Assembly (NCBI RefSeq): GCF_032854445.1
Contig: NC_088295.1
Coordinates: 16,417,385 to 16,481,384 of the forward strand
Direction: 5' to 3'
Length of the DNA: 64,000 nt
Origin: Liolophura sinensis
Lineage: Eukaryota > Mollusca > Polyplacophora > Chitonida > Chitonidae
Shown: positions 13,319 through 26,600 of the stretch, piece after piece
Layout of the letters: the number at the start of each line of letters is the position of its first letter
How positions within the stretch are numbered: the first letter of the stretch is position 1
Program-made: the position numbers and the translations under genes
Notes under the pieces: model-generated
Databases searched by the model: none
What the model was told of the DNA's origin: nothing
What the model saw: only the letters and a program-made list of their open reading frames with translations

Positions 13319-13562
13319 TGTTGACTTACGTAATAGCTCAGGCACCAGTTTGGTTAAGCAGACGACAAGTTTCACAACTTGGTTAATGTTGTTAGAAATG
13401 GATCAATACAGGATCAAAAGAGAAGGCGCTTGAAGATGTCTCTTAGTGTCTCAGCCGGACATCACGAAGTAGGAAGCGACTCTCTCAGACCGATTATCAG
13501 AACCACGGCGTCACAAGTAGACAAGTTAGCCCTTCATTACCATGCTAATTATAATTTCCCAG
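13319..13562 (+). repeat. Duplicated segment copy B, conserved core
   Basis: Matches copy A across ~240 bp with the same open frame (SVSAGHHEVGSDSLRPII). Identity ends at TAATTTCCC, followed by AG/GTTAGC. Whether the core is an exon or a repeat core is not decided by the sequence. Confidence 0.8.
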
Positions 13563-13844
13563 GTTAGCGTTTTGGGGGGCAAAGGAGCAAGATACCGGTA
13601 TATAACATAGATAGGACGGCTAATAGTGTGGCTGCTTGTTGAAATACAGCCATTCTGTGAGTCAGTTGACTGCAACAAGACCAAGCAACACAGTTGGCAG
13701 ACTGTTCCCTGGTGCGTTATGATAATTGGCTCATTAGATATGCACATGCACTATATGCAGTTGAAATCGCGATAATGCGAAGAAAGGAAACAGCAACTAT
13801 CTCTCGTTTTTTGCTGGACTAGATAAATATATAGTATAAGGGAC

Positions 13845-14580
13845 CTGAGTGCTTAACATTAGAGTCTGTATACATGGCACACCGCCAAAGATGGCATTAT
13901 CAAGGACATATTTATGAATACCAGAATTGTGTCATAACACAATTAATAAAGATAAAACATAAATGATCACAATTTTAGGCCTCAAACAATAACGGGAAAA
14001 CTGTTTAAGTAACTAGACTTGAATTTTAAAAAAAAGCGATTATGTGAGGATATCATTATCTCGCTGCATGGGAATCAGAGCGAGGTGTAGTGCACAGCTA
14101 AATCATTTTGAACTGAAACGTCAAGGTTGCTGGTTTTGCTGTTGGATCATAGTCTTACACCCTACATCCCCTTGATACTATAAACAGTACTGGGCTTGTG
14201 CCCCTGGAAAAATCATCACCAGTTTGATGTGGTAACCATTTCGTTGTTTCATCCCAACAAAATGGTACATTACTAGTAAACGTTTACTTGAAGTTTCATG
14301 TTTGTTACATGTGGATGACAACATCGGAGACATCGTATATATAACAACAATGAAGTATCGCTGACTTGTCCATACTGTTTTAAGTGCGACAATTTTGTTT
14401 CTGGACTATATTAGCCTGACCCTGTGCTTCACATTAGAATCTGTGAATGACAGGAATACAAATGCCTCCATTTACAGTCGATTACTCCCCTCCAGGGTGT
14501 GTCTGGCGAACTGGAAATTATAGCAACTTAGATTGCTGTTGTGAGAGTCCTGTATCTCCTTGATCATATCGACAGTAAAG
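13845..14580 (+). repeat. Diverged remainder of copy B, collinear with 7000-9040
   Basis: Matching pieces occur in the same order: GTCTGTATACATGGCACACC versus GAGTTTGTACATGGCACACG (7030); the stretch around GTCAAGGTTGCTGGTTTTGC versus 8632; GTGGATGACAACATCGGAGA versus 8818; and CCCCTCCAGGGTGTGTCTGG versus 8977. Identity is far lower than in the core. Confidence 0.7.
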
Positions 14581-15027
14581 GACTTGTACGCCGGGACACC
14601 AATTCTGATGCCACAGGAACATCGCATTTTGCCGTCTAATGCACTGTCGTCCTAACACATGTTGTCGCTGACATATCCTACCTTAAAAATATCAACACAT
14701 TTTGTCGTCTTATACGCGAATTTTTCATCAACTAATATCCTCTCCTGTAGCGTTCTGCAAAGCAACACAACTTAGCGTCATATCGCATTAAAGGACTATA
14801 AACGTCATGTACAAATTACGTATACGACTTTTGCAATTCACAATTATTTCTATTGTTCATTGCAAAAACTCTCCAAATACGTGATTCGTGTAAAAATCAA
14901 ATTATTACTCCTTTAAAAACCCACGCTTTTGTGAAACTGCTGGCCGACCGAAGCAAAAAATCAACAGGGTATGGAAGACTTCACCTTAAAGACAACGGGT
15001 TACTTGGAGAATACTGTCCATACTGGA

Positions 15028-15214
15028 CGCTGTCGAGCTCATGCTGGCTTCCTCTCCGGCCGTACGTGGGAAGGTCTGCCAGCAACCTGCGGATGGTCGT
15101 GGGTTTCCCCCGGGCTGTGCCCGGTTTCCACCCACCATAACGCTGGCCGCCGTCGTATAAGTGAAATATTCTTGAGTATGGCGTAAAACGCCAATCAAAT
15201 AAATAAATAAATAA
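15028..15214 (+). mobile_element. SINE, 5'-truncated, with (AAAT)n tail
   Basis: The body runs from GAGCTCATGCTGGCTTCC to CGTAAAACGCCAATC and ends in AAATAAATAAAT. It is very close to the 10090 copy but lacks the tRNA head. Confidence 0.92.
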
Positions 15215-15426
15215 ATCTCGCTATCAACTGAAATAATAAGAAACAATTGACGACAGGACAACTGATGAGTGGCCCGAGGCAAAAGCTTTTGATGAAGGAA
15301 CAGGGCAATTTTATTTCAACCACATTTCGGCCATATCCTGGAGTTGAGCGAATCGTACGTCGTACCTAAGTATTGGGCGAATTTAGAACTATAGGTAAAC
15401 CTTAAGGTAACCAACTTACGGATGTA

Positions 15427-15650
15427 GGGGCCTCCGTGGCCGCGTAATTAGCGTGCCAGCGTGGCACAATGACTCAGAGTTCAAGTCCAACTAACGCTAG
15501 CTTCCTCTCAGGTCGTACGTGGAAGATATACAGCAACCCATGGATGGTGGTGGGTTTCCCTCTCGCTCTGCATAACATAATACTTACCGCCGTCATATAA
15601 GTGAAATACTCAGTACGGCGTAAACGACCAATGGAATAAATAAATAAATA
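15427..15650 (+). mobile_element. SINE, full length but diverged
   Basis: Starts GGGGCCTCCGTGG and keeps a B-box-like AGAGTTCAAGTCC. It ends in AATAAATAAATAAATA. Internal substitutions and small gaps make it older than the copy at 15028. Confidence 0.88.
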
Positions 15651-16659
15651 CAAATGTGTCCGCTTTTGTTTGCATAAAGAAACGAAAATAAGTTCATTAT
15701 CTGACTGGTACCCAAAGTCACCTAGTTATTCCCCTGACCTGCTTGTACTAACAGCTGTCATCCGGAAAAGTTCTCGTAGAAGACACGAAAAACTAACAGA
15801 AACCCAACACTATCAGACACATCCCTCGGGTGGGCTTTCATATGTGAAGACAAAAGCCATCTTGACAATGAGAATGAAACAAGGGACAAGAACGTGTCGT
15901 CAGAGTGGGTTGATGTGTAAGTGGATATCGTGGAACATACAATCCTGTTTTCTGTTGTGCACCCTGTCATGTATAAATGGCTTTCTTTGGGACGTATTAA
16001 TAGAAACACATGCCCATGGCTGTCACAGGACGGAGTAGGGTGGTAATGTATAAATACAACATGGGATATATTTAAACTGAATAAAGATATAATACCAGCG
16101 ACTGATACTGTTCCAATGAAGAAAACACTGATACATAAACCGCAGAATCAACATTCTTCATATATCTGTAACCTGCACCATAGTAGTATTACATGTATAT
16201 ACTTGAACTGGGCGGTCAAAGCAGTGGTGTCAGAAGCAGTGCCATGGCCGTACCACTATTCATCAAATAAAAAAAAAATCAAAAGTAAAGTTGAACCAAT
16301 TTAATGGGAACCAACAAAATGAAACCGTTAAGGCCATAGAGCACAATGGACCTATGAGAAGAACAAAAACTCTATAAAACGATTCCAGGGCATCACCAGC
16401 CACCTAGCATCTCAAAGATTCCAGGGTGAAGGTGGCACCTGGACCCTAGCCTTTTGCTATGTTTGTGCTGGGATAGTCAACCGATGGCCATACGACTTCA
16501 AATTGCTTCCAACATGCCTGGAGAGAATGGCATCTAATAGTTCTTAAATCGGTTGGCCATATTCCCAGCTTGCATGTAGCGTCCACATTAAAAACTATGA
16601 TGGGAAGAATGAAACAGACATCAGATACAGCCATTACAAAACTGGAACTCCAACACATC

Positions 16660-16714
16660 AGTGATAAATTCTCTTGAGTACAGCATTAAACGCCATTCAA
16701 ATAAACTAATAAAT
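16660..16714 (+). mobile_element. SINE 3' end fragment
   Basis: Residual TCTTGAGTACAGCATTAAAC-like SINE terminus followed by an AAT-rich tail. Confidence 0.6.
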
Positions 16715-17097
16715 AATGAATATGATAAAAAGGAGAAACAAGACTCATGAGAAGTAGGCTATAAACATGATAATATTTAGAAGAGAATTTGTTCAGTCTT
16801 ATACACACATATTTGTGCCATAAATACCAATCTGAAATTATATGTTAATAGGCAACATGAGTCCAGGTACAAAATTTCACACAAGCATGAAGATGGCCAG
16901 TACCCATGGGGCCCATTCTGAACAGAAACTGTAACCGAAAGCTGACCCATATGTAATGTAAATGGCAGTGACTACTGACAATATATGTCACCTAGTATAA
17001 AATATTTTTTATGCAGAGTAACTACTGCTTTTAACATGGCCTCATAGTATTATACTATTCTATATCCGTACAGTCATATCGATATTGCCCTATGATC

Positions 17098-17103
17098 TTT
17101 ATT
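17098..17103 (-). terminator. Candidate poly(A) signal for TEPSIN
   Basis: AATAAA on the minus strand, about 540 nt beyond the TEPSIN stop codon. It is the first canonical hexamer I saw downstream; a nearer variant signal cannot be excluded. Confidence 0.4.
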
Positions 17104-17645
17104 GCTATTAAGTGATAGTATGAGACAATAAGAATCAATTCTTACACTGTTCATATAAAACAAGACTGACTGATTTACAACTTGTGATCTGATTTTCATG
17201 ATGATTTGTCAAAGCTGTTGCTGAAAACTTTCTAGATCTGAACTCTTTTGTTCTGTTGGGTGACGAATTGTGACAAATATAATAACATTCAATTGTCAAT
17301 TAGTTAAGAAATCAAGCTTGTTAAGCAGAATCATTTCTTTTTATATGGTAACAGTTCATTAGCACATCATCCTTCAGTCATCAATTTTAATCAGCCTCCT
17401 CAGACGGATTATCCAATTTGGCAGATTATTATTCATGATTCATGGTAAGGTAACACTGACATGAGACAGATGTTCATGTCTACCTCCTTAAATTTCATCA
17501 AGAAGTTCTCTATGTAATGCTGGTACACTGGTTGATTTCTTTAGAAACAACATAGAGTCCCACTGTATCTGGCTACTGTGTATCAAATGACTAGATTCAC
17601 AAACACAAATAGCACATAGCAATGATTTCTCTAGAACATTCTATA

Positions 17646-20600
17646 TCATAATGAGCCTGCTCCGTCTTGTGAAAGTAGATCAGTGCCTATCCGGTCTGGA
17701 ATGCCATCAGGAGTATTCTCCCTTGGCTGATTTAACTTGAGGATGGCGCTATCCTCAGTCATGTCAGTTGTGGAATCAAAAAATGCTGGAAAATATGCAG
17801 AGGCTTGGGGACTAGACTGCTGACTGTTTTCTGTACATTCTAAGATATTTTCACACTTGACTTTATCAACACTGTTAGTTGTGCTGGTTCCAGGGCTTTG
17901 TGAGACCTCTGATAAGTTCAGCTGAGCATCTGATTGACAGGGGGCTCTCACATCCACTCTGTTTTCTGTGGACTCAGGTTTACATGAGCTTGGCTTGTCA
18001 CAAGGAATTGGTAAAATGTTATTGTGGGAGGTCAGCTTCTCCAATATCCGTATTATCTGGAATTTACATGATAAAAGTACCTGCACTCATAAAGGGTAAT
18101 TTACATATGTATAAATTGTATATACATATACATTTGTAACCAGAGATACAGAATGAATAAAGTGTATAATATCTATACACATATTTACACAGACGGCAGG
18201 CTTCAGGGTGTCTTTATAATCCTGGTCGAGAAAATACATGTAGAAGAGTTTTACTAGCACACATTGCCACGTAAAACAGAAGCAGTAGCAGCAGACGGGG
18301 AACCTCTGTGACCTAGAATGTTAGCACACCAGCAGGGAGCAATGATCCAGGAGTTTCCCACCAATACGGTCACTGTGAGTTCAAGTCCAGCTCATGCTGG
18401 CTTTCTTTCCGGCCGTACATGGGAAGGTCTGACAGAAACCTGCGGATCGTCATGGGTTTCTGAGCCTGGTGTCCTCTCACCATAGTGCTGGCTGCCAATG
18501 TACACGTGAAATATTCTTGAGGTGAAATACACCCCAATAACCTATAGCTCAAAGGCTACTGCCCTTCTGCTGCCCCTTACACCTGCACATACTATCCTGA
18601 TGCAACCAATGAAGTCACAATTTATAGATGATCCATATCATACAAAAGTATTAAACTGAACAATCAAGCTGTATGATAAAGCAGTTCCCAATACAATAGC
18701 ATACCTGTATGTACATTGTAACTGACCTTCTTAGCCTTAGCCCTGATCTGTGAATTATCCCTGTGATAGACAGAGATGAGGTTAGAGCGACATGTGGCAG
18801 CTATAAACTCCAGGTTGACCAGATCACATCTCAGCAGACCCTCTATCAACTGCAGACATTTCTGTAATGCCAACATGAAATTCACTGGTACACAAAACTT
18901 TGTACTGGAGGATGAAACTCAGCATTCAAACAAAATGAATTGCAGGATTTAAAGTCTGAGCAGTTGAATTTTTCCTTGTGTATTAGACATAATGCTGTTT
19001 CCTATGATGTAATACCTACCCTAAATGACTATAAATTTCGTCCATGGCTAACTTGCCCATTTTTCCTGATTCTGAGAATCGTATAGATTTTAGAAAGGTG
19101 TTTTGAGGTTTGCTTGGAACAAGTCTCAGCACCAAAAATAATATTTTGTGACATTCATTTGCTTCTATAAATGCACTTTTGTGAGCAAAATTTTAGGTCA
19201 TTGAGGGTAATTGCCAATTTATTTACTGTCATGACAAGTCTTACAAGGGAAGGTCTGCCAGCAACCTGTGGATGGTTAAGGGTTTACCTCGGGTTATGCC
19301 CCGTTTCCTCCCAACAAAATTCTGGCCGCCCTCATATATAAGTGAAATATTTTTTAGTAAAGCATAAAACATCAATTAAATAAATAAATTAAAACTGTCA
19401 TGACAAAGATACTGATAATAATAAACAGCTGTTATAATGTAGGGTACAGGAACATACATGTAACTGTTTAATGCATTTTTTTTATTTATTTACTTATTAA
19501 CATCCAATGACTGTATTGGTAAAATTGTCCATTGGAGGGAATCTATACTGATTGGCTGAGAGTGGAGATGGTGAGTTAAACACAACAGCATTAGTCCCAC
19601 ATTTAGAGTTCTTAAAGTACATGTACTTAAAAATTTACCTTAGCCCAGGCACCCCCACCTCTCACAACCTTTTACTATTGGTTGATGATTGTGATGTCTG
19701 TCAAAATCAGTCAATTATCTCATGTGCGACTTACGATGACAATGTGGTCCTCCGTTCCCAACAGACACCTATTGAGGATCTCCACTGTTTTCTCACAGTT
19801 CACACTGGGACACCTGAAATCAGCATCAGAGCATCAGCTTAATGCCACTCCTATACAGCTAGAAATGTTCTTTAGATACAAAAAATTGCTAAGAATAAAT
19901 ATCACCTTTAGCATACATGTAACCTGGTGTGAAAAAATGTTTTACTTTGATTTCCAAAAGAAATCAAAAGGGATCTGTAAAAAAGGTTCACTGGCTATAA
20001 AAGCACATCTCCCGAACATAGCAAATTAGTGCTCCAAATCAAAATTAATAAATATCTTTGTGCCACTCATTACATGCCATCATCTGCAAACAGGTGCAGT
20101 ATAATGTTATTGTGTCTTGAGTACATCATATGGGTAAAACATGTTACAATGCTGATATACAACACTTCATGACCCATTAAATCAAATAATGTAAGGGGAG
20201 ATAACAAAACACAACTGTGGCAAGAGTTTTCTCCCACTGGGTGATCAACTCATTTACAGCAATGATCACCATGTGAAAATGCAGGACTCTAACTGAGAAC
20301 AGTATCGAGTGTTTACTTTCCACTGTTACAACCTTCACAGCCTTACTTCTTTAGGAAGTGACAGATCTGTGTTCTGGTCAAGAGACAGGGTTCTGTTTTA
20401 TCTGTCACCTCCATCACCAAGCTCTCTTCATTGCTCCAGTCCTCTGTGGATGAGCTGGATTCATACCTAATGTGACATAACATAGGGAAGATTATGAGAA
20501 ATATTATCAACTGAAGACTTAAAAGGTAGAACCATTGAAAAAAAAAAAGCAAATGTACATGTAGCCATGGGAACATGCAGTAACTAATACAAAATATGTG

Positions 20601-23600
20601 AAGAGAATTTTCACTCAATCTCTTTATGACAGCATGTACATATACATGTATGAGAGGCAGTAGCCACTTATTCAAATACGACTGTTAAGAACGGTCAAGA
20701 TACATAAGACATTTGTATACGCTTGTCTGGTTATCTTACGCAGTTAATATTCAGAACATCACAATTACATATTTTAGTCAACAGTCAGTAGTATATCAAG
20801 GTCAGGCTGTCATCAGGCAGCAGAAGTGATGGTAGTCAGGGTCAATCACACAGGTGAGTCTGATGACAGCCTGACAGTGACTGTGGGAAAACCCTATCCT
20901 GACTCACCTGTGTGATTGACCCTGACTACCATCACTTCTGCTGCCTGATGACAGCCTGACCTCTGTCAAATCTCCAGGCAGTGAGCAGGCAGGTAAACCC
21001 TATCCAGACTTACCTGTCTGATTGACCCTGACTACCATCACTTCTGCTGCCTGATGACAGCCTGACCTCTGTCAAACCTCCAGGCTGTGAGCTGAGGGTA
21101 AACCTTATCCTGACACCTGTCTGAATGACCCTGACTACCATCACTTCTGCTGCCTGATGACAGCCTGACCTCTGTCAATCCTCCTGAGAATGACCTGTGG
21201 GAAAACCCTATCCTGACTCACCTGTCTGACTGACCCTGACTGCCATCACTTCTACTGCCTGATGACAGTCTAACCTCTGTGTCAAGATCATCTTCCCACC
21301 CGCCACCAGCGCGACCAGGGATGTGTTTTCTGGGAGCTGGAATATGACAATGTCACAAGATTACATCATCATAAAGTACATAATGAAGTTCAAAGTTAAG
21401 TTAGTTATTAAACTATGGTAATTATGAATAATGCACAGGTGAACAAGGTTTCAGGTCACATATATACATATCAATAAATACCTGATCTTAATAAATTTTT
21501 CCTTTCTCTCAAATCATTGACCTAACTTACTTTTATACTCTTTCTTTATACAATATATACCCAGATACAATATACACCCAGATACAATATATACCCAGAT
21601 ACAATATACACCCAGATACAATATATACCCAGATACAATATACACCCAGATACAATATATACCCAGGTACAATATACACCCAGATACAATATATACCCAG
21701 ATACAATAGACACCCAGATACAATATACACCCAGCTACAATATACACCCAGCTACAATACACACCCAGCTACAATATACTCCCAGATAAAATATACTCCC
21801 AGACGCAATATACACCCAGATGATATATATACCCAGGTACAATATACACCCAGATACAATATATACCCAGATACAATATATACCCAGATACAATAGACAC
21901 CCAGACACAATATATACCCAGCTACAATATACACCCAGCTACAATATACTCCCAGATAAAATATACTCCCAGACGCAATATACACCCAGATGATATATAT
22001 ACCCAGATACAATATACACCCAGATACAATAGACACCCAGATACAATATACACCCAGATAAAATATACACCCAGATACAATATACACCCAGATGCTATAT
22101 ACACCCAGATACAATATACACCCAGATACAATATACTCCCAGATGCAATATACACCCAGATTCTATATACACCCAGATACAATATAAACCCAGATACCAT
22201 TAAACCTGATTTACATATAATTTCTTCTCAATAAAATACTGACAGATTATGAAAAGTTGTTTACACATATACATGTGATTTGCACAAGATACAATTTATT
22301 ATATTCTACAAGTACATAGTATCCCGAGATAATCTCTGAGGCATGGTGAGGCTACTTATATTACCTGGCCTTGTATTGACTGGGGGTGAGGTAGTCTGTA
22401 ATCTCTCAGACTCCACTGTGGGCTGTATCTGAACTGGTGTATAATCACCACAAGATGTTTTTATAGGAGACATTGTTAGTCCTGGACTACCAGAGTCTGT
22501 AACATTCTCCACCAGTTTGTTTAACCCAGTCAGTATAGTACTTCCTAAAGTTTCTGAAAGGAAAAAAGGACAAAAGAATTCAATATATACATGTAATTTG
22601 AATGATCAACACATACACCAAAAGGGAAAAGTGACAATCACTGACTCCTCCTTACAACTAATTATGCAAGAAAAGTGGCTTGGCAAACATGTGCTTTGTC
22701 TCGGTGAGGTTATGTGTGACCATTTGAAAACCTTCTCAATGTTATTACTTTATTCATAGGAAAATTAAAGCATTTTGAATGAGCCAAGTTATAACAAAAA
22801 GTGCATGAAACTCAAAGGGAATGTAGGTAACTATACGTTGCCATTTAGTAAATAATTTAAATCAGACACAAAGGTTTGTCAATAAAACTTCATTTACATT
22901 GATAAAATTAAAACAAGAAGGATGGACAGGCAGCATCATATAAGAAATTCATGTGAAAGAAGTTTGTGAACTCTTATAGCCCTTCCTGCTCCCTGACATT
23001 ATATCTATCATCACAGAAATTCATGTAAACATTATACAAAAATGTATATAAGAATTAAAGTTTGAGGATTCTTATAACCCACAAAAACAGGTCAGCGGGA
23101 GATAGCCCATTATCATCCACTTCCTGCTTCCGGACTTCATATAAAATAAATGCACCTGCACAATATACAAAATTTGTGCATAGCCTACAACCATCTTCTT
23201 CTGGCTCCCAGATTTATCCAAGGAACTGACAGTTTTCCGTCACCTGACACCACATGCTTTTGGCTTTTTTTTCCGCCATTAAGGAAATTCCTCTGAAGTT
23301 TTAGTTTCTGTTCTTTTGATTTGCTTTGCCATGCAGATAAACTAACCCGAAAGTGTCGAGTTCACAGAGCTGAATGGAAGTTTATCATACCATACATAGC
23401 TCTCTATTGGTCGGCTAACTGAAGACTATATCATGAATTATATCATGTAGTTTTTCTACAAGATCAGTCAATTTCTGAGGTTCCCAATTGCATACCAAAT
23501 TCAGAATGTGATTGATACTTTCACCGCTATTGTTTTTCCAATGTACAGCCATGTGGCTGAGGTCTACACTTCCGATAAACAGAAACCTCCAACTGATTTT

Positions 23601-26600
23601 CTTGCTACTATGAAACCATCTGTATGTATTTACAGCTCCTATTTCACAGAGATAAAATTACCCTTTTTTATGCTTGTGTGACCAGTTTTCATTTTCAAAA
23701 CTTCTTTCCGAAAATAATAACTTTCGGGTTTTCAACGTCTATCAGAAAATATATATTATATATATATCATATATAACCGCGGTCGTTTATTTCATGCACT
23801 CAAGGTCGGTCCGTAGACGCCTGCGGTCGGCCACAGTCGGTTTTGGTTGGCTACTGCTGGCCACAATCCATAGCGGTTGGGCACGGTCGGCCAGGGTCGG
23901 TATTAAGCATGACCCAAAAAAAAAGGCCATCAGACTACTTAGATTAATCCTTTGACTTAACTTTTGTTTGACACCACCCCTTCCAGTAACTATAGACTTA
24001 ACCATGACTCAGGCCCATCCAATATAAGATACTCAAAGGCACAAACTTTTAGGCTGAGAAAAATTTTCAATGAAGTTCACACAAAATAAAATCTGACAAA
24101 TGCAGCACTGTCAAAGACTAACAGGTAAAGGTTAGAATGCTATAAAGAAAACATTTTCTGAATAATGTCACCATGGTAAAGATGAAATGTTTGTAAAACT
24201 ACATCTATATTAACAGTATCTACTTACTTTCCCGTTGTTTAGGTGTATTTCCAAAGCCTTCCATGCCCTGGTTGCGGGAAGATCTGCCCATTCCTCCTAG
24301 AGATACCAAAAACATGCTGACTCTTATATGTATGTACCCACACAGACGAAGACACTATCAAACAATGTCGGATGGAATCTATGTTTGCACACACAATACA
24401 GATGTCAACAACAGTTTAGAACTGACTGCTGATGTCAGTTAATTGCGTAACTCATCCCCAGAACAATACACAGCATGTGTATTGAGAACAATATCACACC
24501 TCCTGTTATCCCTCAAGCTAGAAACACTGTGAGATACTTAGAATACATGTGTTACATGAGTGATTATGATGAACCATTTTACAGGACTGGCTGTCTTATG
24601 TGGCACACATGGAATCCTTCAGTACAGTGCATATATGGCCTGTACAACAGTCACTATAAAGGCTGTTTAGTTTATAGCCTCCCAGCTGCTTCCAGCCTAA
24701 CATATTAACAGCATGTAACCATGACCCATATGCCACACTGGCTGCTATAGTAATCGGTACTTATAGATTATACTGGAGTAAAACTACATACACTGACAGT
24801 ATATTGTAAAGGGCTGACCTACTTTTACAAACTAAATGCACATATATCAAAAATATTCATAAATTGACTAATCTGGGTGAAAATTGGATTTCAAAACAGC
24901 TGGCAGTGCTTGATTAACTTTGGCACACAAAATTAACACTTTACCCAAAGGTTATAATATTTCCACAAAAATTACTTGTATTAAATATCTATTTATTTTA
25001 ACAAATAGTTACATAATATCAAACTTTAAAGTATTTAAATAAATAGTAATGGCAGTTAAATTACATAATTTGTTAAAAAAAAACATTTTCAAACAATTTC
25101 AGTTATATTAAGTTCATACTTCATATAATGACAAAATAGAACCTTCAAGGCATTCATTAAACATTTGTTTTATTATGCTTTTATTTCTTCATATTTACTT
25201 TAGGATGTGTCGTAAGATATAAAAGTAGAGAACAAAAAAGCTTCACAGTCTTGATCTCGGAGGGTAAAAACTGTTGTTAATTTTTTATTCTTCCTAAGAA
25301 CCCAGTGGAAGCCTGAAGCCAAGCATGTCACAGTGATGCCTGTAGAAACAACTCTGTGGAAGAAGAATTCTGACTGGGTGGGTTCAGCCAATCCCAACAA
25401 GGTCACTGCATGTCTTACTATTTTCAACCATTTGTCAATGATTAAAAAACGAATAAAATAAAGGGTATTTACAAAATGTCAAAAAGTTCTCACAATTGAA
25501 TTTTATTTGTTAAATTTTAAAAATAATCTTTGTTTTACACTTACCCTCAATGAATTCTTTAAATAAGTTTGAAGAACTTGGCATACAGCATGGGGATAAC
25601 TACAAAAATATATTGTGTATATAGTCAAGTATATTAACATGTAAAATGTACATGTACATAAACATGTGCACATATTCATTACCTTTACTTTTGAGGACTG
25701 GATTCTGCGGACTCTGGGGTAAAGTTTTAACAGTTTCTGTGTCAAACACAAGCTCTGACAACTCCTGTGAACAGAACGAGCAATGACAACTACCTTATCC
25801 AACACTATGATGAAATTTAAAATACACTGTGAAATTTAACTTCTTTAATGGCAAAGAAAATAGAGCTTTTAATAATACATGTAATATAATTATTTCAGTT
25901 TAAAAGTACATAACTAAGACCTGAATAACAGTGATGCCCAGAGAACCCAAAGCAACTGCACATATAACATAAATGAAAACACACAACGTACCATGAATGA
26001 ATTATTGGGGTTTGAGGCTACATTCAATTCGACTATACACATACATAATTTTCTCAATTACCTTTTCTAATTACTTAAGAGCTTGTATTGTTTGCACATG
26101 TTGACGACATAAAAGATCGTCTCTCTTATTTTCTTTATTTTTTTATTTTACTTAAAATTTTGAAAAAAAAAGGTATCAAGTAAATATCTAAAAGGAGATT
26201 TAGTACACCTATTGGGCAGTAGATTTGATAAGGAGCATAGCAAAAGTTACACATACATAATACACCTCAAATCATCGCTGTGAAGCACATTATTGCCTCT
26301 TGACTTCCTTACCTTTGCTGCCTTTCTGACCAATAAATATGGAATGTTCCCATGTAGAGGGTCTGGGGGACCACCAAAAGCTGAGAAATGAAATGGTATA
26401 AGAAATATTTTGTTTCGTTTTCTTTTTTGACATAAATAAGAGAGGTGGCTTGAAATGTGCATAACAAACAATTTACTGAGTGAATAAAACAACTCTGTAC
26501 ATTGGTCTCAATGGATGCTCTTGCAATAAAGAAATGTCTAGCCTGACAGAGTAAGTTAAACTGCTAAATGAATACAAAACATGAACTTGAGGTCATATCA

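Noticed and set aside
14853-15282. Overlapping frames on both strands
   Set aside because: They lie in or across a SINE.
20799-21285. Extra in-frame TEPSIN exons made by the tandem copies
   Set aside because: With the AG acceptors visible in the copies, reading from exon 9 either reaches a stop or shifts phase, so they look like decoys rather than regular exons.
21514-22200. Long minus-strand frames of YLGVYCIWVYIVSG repeats
   Set aside because: They come from a 17-bp minisatellite without stop codons in several frames; they lie in a TEPSIN intron.
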